This document shows positions 42,056-49,253 of a stretch of DNA of 53,189 bases, one piece after another. How positions within the stretch are numbered: position 1 is the first letter of the stretch; every line of letters starts with the position of its first letter. Source of the DNA: Muribaculaceae bacterium (lineage in GTDB: Bacteria > Bacteroidota > Bacteroidia > Bacteroidales > Muribaculaceae); NCBI GenBank assembly GCA_017454355.1, contig JAFTDD010000043.1, positions 1 through 53,189 of the forward strand. The letters are read 5' to 3'. The position numbers were made by a program, and so were the translations under genes. Under the pieces are notes generated by a model, which worked only from the letters and a program-made list of their open reading frames with translations, ran no database searches and was not told the origin of the DNA.

Positions 42056-42892
42056 ATGAAAAAGACGATTATTTCGCTGCTATTAATAACGGTTGCCTTG
42101 ACGGCAACCGCCTCCCCCTCCGGCAGGGGACCGGGGGGAGGACAAGACTCGCTGCAGGCGGCCATCGATAGCGCCACCGTGGCCTATAACAACAAGCGCT
42201 ACAACGACGCGTTGGCCACCCTAAAGGGGGTTGAGGCTGCCGCAGGCACGTCGAGCGAGTTGTGCTACGACATCGCCGGGAACTATTACCGTCTGGGCAA
42301 CAACGTGCAGGCGATCATCTACTACGAGCGAGCACTGCTGATTGACCCGTCGAACGACGACGCGCGGCGAGCGCTCGACATCACCCGTCATCGCGCCGTG
42401 ATCGATGACGACGCGTTCGCCTCGGACCACTACGTCACAGCCACGCTCAAGCGGTGGCTGCTTTCACACCGCTGGGAGAGTTACGCCACGCTGGGCGTGG
42501 TGGCGTTCCTGCTGGCGCTGATTGGCGGCGGAGTGTTTGTGGCCGCCGGCAGTCCGTTGTGGCGCAAGGTGGGCTTCTTTGGCGGCATTGTGATGCTGAC
42601 GGGCTGCGTGGCACTCAACGCGATGGCCTTCGCCGCGCGCGACTACACCGCCGGCCACCGCTTTGCCATCGCCACGGCGGCTCCCGTGACGCGCCTCAAC
42701 GCCGTGCCGCGCGCCACGGCCGACAGCGCCCAGGTGGCACTGACGGTCAAGGCCGGCACTCGCCTGCTCATCGTTGACAGCGTCAACGCCAATGTTGACG
42801 GCACGGCACCCCACTGGTGGTATGCCGTGGAGCATCCGCGCTCCGAGGCGCGCCGCGCGTGGGTCGACAGCCGCGACGTCGTCCGCCCGTAG
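42056..42892 (+). CDS. batE: BatE, TPR and SH3-like membrane protein
   Basis: 278 aa. Signal peptide MKKTIISLLLITVALTATA then SPSGRGPGGG (encoded by a CTCC-type repeat, 42111-42141). TPR-like helices at about 27-110 (YNNKRYNDALATLKGVEAAA; LCYDIAGNYYRLGNN), two membrane helices near 142-163 and 167-188, and a C-terminal SH3-like fold (about 195-278). Last gene of the Bat operon. The inserted repeat does not break the frame. Confidence 0.9.
   Translation: MKKTIISLLLITVALTATASPSGRGPGGGQDSLQAAIDSATVAYNNKRYNDALATLKGVEAAAGTSSELCYDIAGNYYRLGNNVQAIIYYERALLIDPSNDDARRALDITRHRAVIDDDAFASDHYVTATLKRWLLSHRWESYATLGVVAFLLALIGGGVFVAAGSPLWRKVGFFGGIVMLTGCVALNAMAFAARDYTAGHRFAIATAAPVTRLNAVPRATADSAQVALTVKAGTRLLIVDSVNANVDGTAPHWWYAVEHPRSEARRAWVDSRDVVRP
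42091..42141. repeat. Two hairpins inside the batE signal peptide
   Basis: 42091-42109 is GGTTGCC-TTGAC-GGCAACC, and 42111-42141 is a CTCC-type copy. Both are translated in frame. Confidence 0.7.
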
Positions 42893-42894
42893 TC

Positions 42895-43115
42895 CCCGCC
42901 CGCTAACAGCCCCGTTAGGGGCGGCGGCTCATAGGCGGGGGCGTGAGCCCCCGTGACTATGACGCGTGTTTTTCAATCAAAGCCCCGTCAGGGCGGCAGA
43001 AACATGCGGAAACTGTCGCCCCTACGGGGCTAATAATGGGGAATGCACATTTGTCACGGGGGTTACGCTTCGCTCCACCCCCGCCTAGGGGCTGTCACCC
43101 GCTTCGCGGGTTTAA
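42895..43115. repeat. GC-rich hairpin repeat block downstream of batE
   Basis: Modules shared with 62-380 and 48840-49000: a CCCCGTTAGGGG-type hairpin, a GGGGGC/GCCCCC hairpin, a CCCCGTCAGGGCGGCAG...CTGTCGCCCCTACGGGG stem (42980-43030) and a CCCGC/GCGGG pair. No gene is visible in the gap to dnaG. The first hairpin may end the Bat transcript, but no U-tract follows. Confidence 0.75.
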
Positions 43116-43144
43116 TTCAAATAAAAAAGATTTTGAAAGATTTC

Positions 43145-43190
43145 CCGCGCCCCGGCGCGGCCGATAATAATAGGCCACGCCGGGGCGCGG
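43145..43190. repeat. CCGCGCCCCGG hairpin with GAAAGATTT flank
   Basis: An 11-bp perfect stem (43145-43155 with 43180-43190), preceded by TTTTGAAAGATTTCC. Same family as 41874-42003. It lies just past the dnaG stop and could act as its transcript end. Confidence 0.75.
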
Positions 43191-43206
43191 CAAATCGCTC
43201 AGGGGA

Positions 43207-45417
43207 TCAGCGGGGAACGACGACGCGCTCGCCGCTCTGCTTTGACAATTGCTGGATGATGCTCTTGACGTTGGCCAGTTCTTTCATCAGAGCCACGCCC
43301 TGCTCGTAGTCGACCTTGTCGATGCGGCGCTCAATCTCCCGCGTGCGAGCCATCAGCAGGGCGAGCATCCACACGTTGATTGCCGAAGAGACCAGCGACT
43401 GCAAGCGGTCGACGCCGGTGGCCACGCTGCCCCAGAGCGAGTGGATTTTGCTCAGGCGGTAACGGTCGGTAACCAAGTTGTAGGCCACGTTGCGCACCTC
43501 GTCGTCGGGCGACGAGCACAGGATGCGCTCCAGATAGTTGGCGCGGTATTCGCCCACGCGGTCCTCAATCTGCTTGGCTACGGCCGAGCGGATTTTTTTC
43601 TCCTCGTTATCGATGCTGTCGGGCGTGTGGCCGGTCACGTCGAGCGAGGCCAGTTGTCGCGACACCTCCACGTCGCCCTCGGCGCGCAGCGTGGCCATGT
43701 ACTGCTCCAACTCGGCGTAAAAGCCGTCGACGTGCTCCATCGCCACGTCAAAGATGCGCTTATAGACCGGCGTGGTGAACACTATGCCCGGCAAGAGTTC
43801 GTTGAAGATCGTATTGTTGTAGACGTACTCGACCACGGTTGTGGGGCTGGTGACGCCGTCATCATAGGTGGTGTCGCACATGTAGCACATGCCATATTTT
43901 GCCACAAGGCGTATCGCGTCGCGCTCGCATCGCTCGACGGCATCGGCGGTGGAGGTAGGGAACGACGGTGCGGTCGCCTCGGTGGCGGAGGTGGCTGAAG
44001 CGGGGGGCGACGGTGCGCCCCCCTCACTGACGGACGGTGCGGCTCCACCACTGGCGGGCGGCGTGGTGGCATCGGCAACGGCTTTCTCGCGCTCGCGGCG
44101 TTTCCAGTCGGCATCCCGCTTGGCGAGGACATACTTCTGGATTTCGCGCAAAATCATCTGCTCGTCGACCTCAAACATCGCGGCGCACTCCTTGGCATAG
44201 ATCGAGCGCTTGATGGCCTGCGGAATGACGGCGATGCTCTTGACCACCTCGGTGATGGCCCGGGAGCGCTTGACGGGGTCGCCATCGGTGTCTTGAAGCA
44301 GCACCGATGTCTTGAAGCGGATAAAGTCGGTCTCGTTCTCGTCGATAAAGCGGCGCACCTCGTCGGCGGTGTGTTTGCGCGAGAAACTGTCCGGGTCGTC
44401 GTCGTCGGGCAGGACGAGGATTTTGATGTTCATATCCTGCTCGAGCAGCATGTCCACGCCGCGCATGGCGGCATGCACTCCGGCGGCGTCGCCGTCAAAG
44501 AGTTCTGTTATATTCTCGGTAAAGCGGTGGATTTGGTGGATGTGCCCCTCGGTGAGGGCGGTGCCCGACGAGGCGATGACGTTCTCAAAGCCCGCTTGGT
44601 GCATCGAGATCACGTCGGCATAGCCCTCGACGATAAAGCACTTGTCCTGCTTGGTCATCTCGCGTTTGGCCTGGAAGAGGCCATAGAGTTCGTTGCGCTT
44701 GTTGTAAACAATCGACTCGGGCGAGTTGACGTATTTCGCCTTGTCGCCGCGCAGGGTGCGTCCGCCAAAGCCCACCACTTTGCCGGCGACGTTAAAGATA
44801 GGGAAGATCACGCGTCCGCGGAAGCGGTCGTATCCTCCGCCGCGCTCGTCGTCGATACACAGGCCCACGTCAAAGAGCAACTGCCGGTTGAAGCCGGCCT
44901 TGATGGCGGCGTCGTAGAGCGCGCCGCGCGTCTCGCTGGAGTAGCCCAGGCGGAAGCGCTTGATGATCGCGTCGCCAAAGCCGCGCTCGCGGAAGTAGGC
45001 CATACCGATGTCGCGGCCGGCCTGCGTGTCGTGCAACTGGTGCTCAAAGTAGTCGCAGGCCCACTCGTTGACCATGAGCATCGCCTCGCGCGCGCTCTGC
45101 CGCTGCCGCTCCTCGTCGGTCATCTCGCGCTCCTCAATCTCGATGTGGTATTTCGCGGCCAGATAGCGTAGCGCCTCGACGTAGGTCATCTGCTGATGTT
45201 CCATGATAAAGCCCACGGCGCTACCGCCCTTGCCGCAACTGAAGCACTTGCAGTAGCCTTTGGCGCGCGACACGTAGAACGACGGGTTGCGGTCGTTGTG
45301 GAACGGACACAGGCCCACGAAGTTGGCGCCGCGCCGCTTGAGGGTGACGAAGTCGCTGACGACATCAACGATGTCGGCGGCACTGAGTATCTTTTGGACT
45401 GTCGCTTGGTCTATCAT
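43207..45417 (-). CDS. dnaG: DNA primase DnaG
   Basis: 736 aa; makes RNA primers for replication. CHC2 zinc finger at Cys37, His40, Cys58, Cys61 (GLCPFHNDRNPS; CFSCG). The catalytic core includes GGRTLRGDKAKYVNSPES and the TOPRIM motifs EGYADVIS, FDGDAAG and LPDDDDPDSF. The C-terminal DnaB-binding part follows. A Pro/Ala/Gly/Ser linker of about 55 residues (about 440-495) lies between the core and the C-terminal part and is likely low-complexity. Start at MIDQATVQK, supported by TATCTTTG about 25 nt upstream; the longer frame only adds nine residues. Confidence 0.95.
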   Translation of the reverse strand: MIDQATVQKILSAADIVDVVSDFVTLKRRGANFVGLCPFHNDRNPSFYVSRAKGYCKCFSCGKGGSAVGFIMEHQQMTYVEALRYLAAKYHIEIEEREMTDEERQRQSAREAMLMVNEWACDYFEHQLHDTQAGRDIGMAYFRERGFGDAIIKRFRLGYSSETRGALYDAAIKAGFNRQLLFDVGLCIDDERGGGYDRFRGRVIFPIFNVAGKVVGFGGRTLRGDKAKYVNSPESIVYNKRNELYGLFQAKREMTKQDKCFIVEGYADVISMHQAGFENVIASSGTALTEGHIHQIHRFTENITELFDGDAAGVHAAMRGVDMLLEQDMNIKILVLPDDDDPDSFSRKHTADEVRRFIDENETDFIRFKTSVLLQDTDGDPVKRSRAITEVVKSIAVIPQAIKRSIYAKECAAMFEVDEQMILREIQKYVLAKRDADWKRREREKAVADATTPPASGGAAPSVSEGGAPSPPASATSATEATAPSFPTSTADAVERCERDAIRLVAKYGMCYMCDTTYDDGVTSPTTVVEYVYNNTIFNELLPGIVFTTPVYKRIFDVAMEHVDGFYAELEQYMATLRAEGDVEVSRQLASLDVTGHTPDSIDNEEKKIRSAVAKQIEDRVGEYRANYLERILCSSPDDEVRNVAYNLVTDRYRLSKIHSLWGSVATGVDRLQSLVSSAINVWMLALLMARTREIERRIDKVDYEQGVALMKELANVKSIIQQLSKQSGERVVVPR

Positions 45418-45441
45418 AGCGGTATTCTCTCTTTGGGAGTG

Positions 45442-45449
45442 CAAAGATA
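45442..45449 (-). promoter_or_regulatory. -7 element for dnaG
   Basis: TATCTTTG on the minus strand, followed by C, about 25 nt before the dnaG ATG. A convincing TTTG partner is not seen. Confidence 0.55.
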
Positions 45450-45600
45450 CAAAAAACGACGCTTTCTTTCAGCATCAATCACCATGATTTTTTTGACAAG
45501 AGGGCATGAGTTTTTCACAGGACGCGAAATGAGGCCTCCGCAAAGGAAAGATTTCCCGGGTGTCCCGGTTGAGTTGGCGTTATTGGCTGTGTAATCTGTC

Positions 45601-45622
45601 GGGGGCAGAATTTATTCTGCCC
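45601..45622. repeat. GGGGGCAGAATTTATTCTGCCC palindrome (positions given)
   Basis: Palindrome of the GCAGAATTTATTCTGC type, also present twice at 48773-48834 and once at 48918-48941. Confidence 0.75.
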
Positions 45623-45637
45623 GTCGGCGGCCGCCGG

Positions 45638-46801
45638 TTAGCGGTGGGTGGCCTGCCACCAGGCGGTGGAGCGCAGCGTGGGCAGCGCGGCCTCGTTGAC
45701 GGTGGGGTCGCTGATGGTGAGGCCACACGTGGTGTTGACAAAGAAGGTGCGGTCATAGGTGTCGAGATAGACGCTGTAGAGCGCCGGAGTGCAGCACGTG
45801 GCCACCACGGCGCGGTCCAGCGCGGCCTTCACGGCCGCCGCTGCCGCCGCGTCGCCGCAGGCGCGCGCCACATAGTCGCCCATATCGTAGAACACCGTCT
45901 TGCCGAAGCCGTCGAGCGCCTGCACCCCCTCGGGCGCGCTGCCGTCCACGGCGTCGTTAGCCGCGAGCATTGCCGCGGCCAGACTGTCCATCACGGTGCA
46001 GTCGATCACCGATAGCGTGCCGTAGGGCATGCGGTAGCGGTTGTAGAATTGCAGGAAAAGGTCACACACGGCGCGATAATCCGGCTCGTCGTAGAGGTGG
46101 GGCCACGCGTCGGCGTAGGGCAATCCGGCGTCCATCACCTCGCTGGTGGACGCGATCAGACGGTCGGTGACCTCACGCAAGGCGTAGGCCGTCTCGACGT
46201 TGGCCATATAGCAGTCGTCGAAGCAGACGAATTGCAGGTGCCGCAGCCGGGAGGCGGCGATGGCCGCCGCCAGCGTCGTGACGTCGGCCTGGGTGGAGGC
46301 CGTGCGTCCGCCAAAGGCCCTCGAGCGGTGGGGCCGGCTGCCGGGCGGCAGCCACCCCGTGCCGTGAGCGCCCACGATTAGGGCGTAGGTCGACGCCGGC
46401 GCCGTCGTGGCAACTTGGTTAAACAGCGTGACGAGCCACTGCCCGGAGGAGTATTGCGGCGACGTGTAGGCCAGCAGCGTATCGCGCCGGCACACGCCGC
46501 CGGCGTAACTCACCTCAATCAGGTCGAGGTGGTGATAGTCGTTGGCGATGGCCACCAGCAGGCGTGTGCCGCCCAGCGTCCCCTCGGCGACGATGGCTCG
46601 CTCGATGTCGGCGATATTGCGCAGGAAGTGGTCGTAGAGGCTGCCCGTGGTGGTTCCCTCGCCGGCCGACCACGGCATATAGACGAGCACCGTCTTCCGG
46701 GCCGGCGTCACCGGCTCGGGCGCCGCCGGCTCCTCGCGGCCGCACGCCACGCCGCCCACCGCCACAAGAATACCTATAATGTAATATAATAGTTTAGTCA
46801 T
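45638..46801 (-). CDS. Clostripain-like (C11) cysteine peptidase lipoprotein
   Basis: 387 aa. Start at MTKLLYYIIGILVAVGGVAC, a lipobox with Cys20; the longer frame begins inside the promoter region. Catalytic dyad: His146 in GAHGTGW and Cys197 in FDDCYMANVE, as in the C11 family. Known members cut after Arg/Lys and can process themselves. The protein is probably anchored at the outer membrane or periplasm. A substrate cannot be predicted; a role in maturing surface proteins is only a guess. Confidence 0.88.
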   Translation of the reverse strand: MTKLLYYIIGILVAVGGVACGREEPAAPEPVTPARKTVLVYMPWSAGEGTTTGSLYDHFLRNIADIERAIVAEGTLGGTRLLVAIANDYHHLDLIEVSYAGGVCRRDTLLAYTSPQYSSGQWLVTLFNQVATTAPASTYALIVGAHGTGWLPPGSRPHRSRAFGGRTASTQADVTTLAAAIAASRLRHLQFVCFDDCYMANVETAYALREVTDRLIASTSEVMDAGLPYADAWPHLYDEPDYRAVCDLFLQFYNRYRMPYGTLSVIDCTVMDSLAAAMLAANDAVDGSAPEGVQALDGFGKTVFYDMGDYVARACGDAAAAAAVKAALDRAVVATCCTPALYSVYLDTYDRTFFVNTTCGLTISDPTVNEAALPTLRSTAWWQATHR

Positions 46802-46820
46802 AAACCGCTTTGTCAAACTG

Positions 46821-46852
46821 CAAAAGTAGCGCAATTTGTCGGAAAAGACAAA
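46821..46852 (-). promoter_or_regulatory. Bacteroidetes promoter for the C11 peptidase gene
   Basis: Minus strand TTTG (46852-46849), 20-nt spacer, TACTTTTG (46828-46821). About 20 nt before the ATG. Confidence 0.8.
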
Positions 46853-46942
46853 TTTTCACCTCACAAAAGTGCCATTTACGGCATTTTTGTGAAGCGGACG
46901 AGCGGTGCCAATCTTATCCGCCGGAAATGATTGAGATTTATT

Positions 46943-46974
46943 TTTGGGAGTGTGGTTTTCTTTTAGTAATTTTG
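46943..46974 (+). promoter_or_regulatory. Bacteroidetes promoter for the CoA-transferase gene
   Basis: TTTG (46943-46946), 20-nt spacer, TAATTTTG (46967-46974). The ATG is 55 nt downstream. Confidence 0.85.
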
Positions 46975-47028
46975 CAGTCTGAAAACGAATAATGTATTTT
47001 CTCAACCTCTAAACCTTTATTAATTAGA

Positions 47029-48543
47029 ATGAGATACCCCGTTATGTCAGCCGAAGAGGCTGCCGAATTTGTACAGAATGGTTGGACGATCGGTGTGTCC
47101 GGTTTCACCATCCCCGGCAACCCCAAAGTGGTGCCCGCCGCCATCGCCGCCAAAGCGCGCCGCGAGCATGAGGCCGGCCGCGAGTTTAGGATTAACCTGT
47201 TTAGCGGTGCGTCGACCAACGACCCCACCGACGGCGAACTCTCGCGAGCCCACGCCATCAACTTCCGCGCGCCCTATCAGTCGCTGGGCGAGTTGCGCAA
47301 CCGCATCAACAAGGGCGAACTGCACTACAACGACCGTCACCTGAGCGAGATGGCCCAGGAGTTCCGCTACGGCTTCTACGGCAAGATGGACGTTGCCATC
47401 ATCGAGGTGCAGAGCATCGACGACGACGGCAACATGGTGCTGGGCACCGCCGTGGGCAACAGCCCCACGTGGCTGCATGTGGCCGAGCGCGTCATCATCG
47501 AGATTAACGAGCAAATTCCCGAGACCATCCGCGGCCTGCACGACATCTACGTGCCGCTGGACCCGCCCCTGCGCCGCGAGATCCCCATCTACCACGCCAG
47601 CGACCGCGCCGGCAAGCCCACGGCCCACGTCGACCCCAACAAGGTGATCGCCGTGGTGCACACCAGCAAGCCGCTGGGCAAGGACGAGGCGTTCACGCCC
47701 GTCGACGAGGTGACGGCGCGCATCGGCCACAACGTGTGTGACTTCCTGGTTAGCGAGATGAAGGTGGGACGCCTGCCCAAGACGTTCCTGCCCATCCAGA
47801 GCGGTGTGGGCAACATCGCCAACGCCGTGCTCGACGCCCTGGAGGCCAGCACTGACATACCGCCATTTGAGATGTACACCGAGGTGGTGCAAGACAGCGT
47901 GCTCGAGTTGCTCAAGAGCGGCCGCTGCAAGTTTGCCAGCACCTGCTCGATGACCTTCAGCCACGAGGCGATGATGGACTTCTTTGCCAACATCGACCGC
48001 CTGCACGACAAACTGCTGATGCGCCCGAGCGAAATCAGCAACAACCCCGAGGTAATCCGCCGCATCGGCGTCATCTCGATGAACACCGCCATCGAGGCCG
48101 ACCTCTTCGGCAACATCAACAGCAGCCACGTCAGCGGCAGCCGTCTGATGAACGGCATCGGCGGCAGCGGCGACTTCACCCGCAACGCCTACACCAGCAT
48201 CTTCCTCTGCCCGAGCATCAAGAAGGACGACTGCATCAGCACCATCGTGCCGATGGTGAGCCACGTGGACCACACCGTCCACAGCGTGGACATCATCGTC
48301 ACCGACCAGGGCGTGGCCGACCTGCGCGGCAAGGACCCCAACCAGTGTGCCGAGGAGATTATCGAGAAGGCGGCCCACCCCATCTACCGTCCGCTGCTGC
48401 GCGAGTACCTCCACCTGTGCAAGCAGGGCCACGTGAAACTCAACCCCGACCTGGCCCTGTCGTTCCACAGCGCGCTGGCTCACCACCACGATATGCGCAA
48501 GACCGACTACAGCGAGTTCTTCCACACCGACGACCCGGCGTAA
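47029..48543 (+). CDS. Acetyl-CoA hydrolase/transferase family (succinate CoA-transferase)
   Basis: 504 aa, the usual length. Moves CoA between acetyl-CoA or propionyl-CoA and succinate-type acids in Bacteroidales fermentation (family knowledge; exact substrate inferred). Family motifs: VSGFTIPGNPKVVP, FSGASTNDPTDGELS, LPIQSGVGNIANAVL, active-site Glu285 in EMYTEVVQDS, NGIGGSGDFTRNA and IVTDQGVADLRG. It has its own promoter and a clear terminator, so it is probably monocistronic. Confidence 0.93.
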   Translation: MRYPVMSAEEAAEFVQNGWTIGVSGFTIPGNPKVVPAAIAAKARREHEAGREFRINLFSGASTNDPTDGELSRAHAINFRAPYQSLGELRNRINKGELHYNDRHLSEMAQEFRYGFYGKMDVAIIEVQSIDDDGNMVLGTAVGNSPTWLHVAERVIIEINEQIPETIRGLHDIYVPLDPPLRREIPIYHASDRAGKPTAHVDPNKVIAVVHTSKPLGKDEAFTPVDEVTARIGHNVCDFLVSEMKVGRLPKTFLPIQSGVGNIANAVLDALEASTDIPPFEMYTEVVQDSVLELLKSGRCKFASTCSMTFSHEAMMDFFANIDRLHDKLLMRPSEISNNPEVIRRIGVISMNTAIEADLFGNINSSHVSGSRLMNGIGGSGDFTRNAYTSIFLCPSIKKDDCISTIVPMVSHVDHTVHSVDIIVTDQGVADLRGKDPNQCAEEIIEKAAHPIYRPLLREYLHLCKQGHVKLNPDLALSFHSALAHHHDMRKTDYSEFFHTDDPA

Positions 48544-48570
48544 CACTCGCCCCCGTCGTGAGTCAAGACA

Positions 48571-48606
48571 ATCCCCGCAGGCAATGGTGCCTGTGGGGAT
48601 TTTTTG
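48571..48606 (+). terminator. Rho-independent terminator of the CoA-transferase gene
   Basis: ATCCCCGCAGGCA (48571-48583) pairs with TGCCTGTGGGGAT (48588-48600) with one G-U, followed by TTTTTG. Confidence 0.9.
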
Positions 48607-48697
48607 TTATTACTGTCCGATAAAATAAATAAACGTTCAGATAATCGATTATAGTATAGCAATTTAGGCGCCTTTGCCATTGTCGGGGCTTACATAT

Positions 48698-48735
48698 AGG
48701 CCACGCTGACGCGTGGGAAATCTTTCAAAATCACA
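48698..48735. repeat. CCACGCTGACGCGTGG hairpin with GGAAATCTTTC flank
   Basis: GCCACGC/GCGTGG stem followed by GGAAATCTTTCAAAATC; single-end copy of the family at 41874-42003. Confidence 0.65.
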
Positions 48736-48772
48736 ATTTTAAATTTCTCGCAAGCAGTCAAGTTGTTAGGGT

Positions 48773-48834
48773 GTAGGGGCAGAATTTATTCTGCCCGATT
48801 GCCGATGGACGGGCAGAATAAATTCTGCCCCTAC
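48773..48834. repeat. Nested palindrome, GTAGGGGCAGAA type
   Basis: Two exact 24-nt inverted arms (48773-48796 and 48811-48834), each palindromic around AATTTATT. Single arm also at 48918-48941. Same plan as 16046-16108 with compensating base changes. Confidence 0.85.
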
Positions 48835-48843
48835 AAGTAACAG

Positions 48844-49000
48844 CAGCCCCGTAGGGGCGACAGTCTTCGCACGTTTCTGTCGCCCTTACAGGGCTTTGTT
48901 TGAGAAAAAACTCACTTGTAGGGGCAGAATTCATTCTGCCCATCCTGTGGGGGCTGGCGCCCCCGCCTAGGAGCTGTCGCCCCTGACGGGGCTCACATTT
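48844..49000. repeat. GC-rich hairpin repeat block
   Basis: Contains a TAGGGGCGACAG...CTGTCGCCCTTA hairpin (48844-48895), a single GCAGAATTCATTCTGC palindrome and a GGGGGC/GCCCCC hairpin. The whole gap 48607-49150 is repeat-rich; no gene is seen in it. Confidence 0.75.
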
Positions 49001-49150
49001 GTCGCCACGCTTGCGGCCACGCCAAGGCGAGGCCCTACAGTCTTTGACAATCCTAATGGATTTTACCGGACAGCAATAATTTTTTGTGCCTCACGGGGGC
49101 AGCCATGAGGTGGCTGCCGGGGAGGAGGAGGCGGGCAGTCGCAAAAGACA

Positions 49151-49186
49151 AGAGACCCCGGCGGGCCAATGCCCGTGGGGGTCTCT
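49151..49186 (-). terminator. Terminator of the 1191-aa gene
   Basis: AGAGACCCCGGCGGG pairs with GCCCGTGGGGGTCTCT. On the minus strand it is followed by TTGTCTTTT, about 65 nt past the stop. T-rich sequence on the plus side means it may stop transcription from both sides. Confidence 0.8.
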
Positions 49187-49253
49187 TTTGTTGATTCTCT
49201 TGTGCCCTCCGGAGCGGCCAGGCCAAGGCCGGGCCCTACAGAGGGGGGAGTAA

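Noticed and set aside
47047-48546. 499-codon minus frame opposite the CoA-transferase
   Set aside because: Shadow; the plus frame has the active-site Glu motif, promoter and terminator.
48607-49150. Small gene or tRNA in the 540-bp repeat gap
   Set aside because: Only hairpin repeats are visible; no cloverleaf or convincing reading frame was found.
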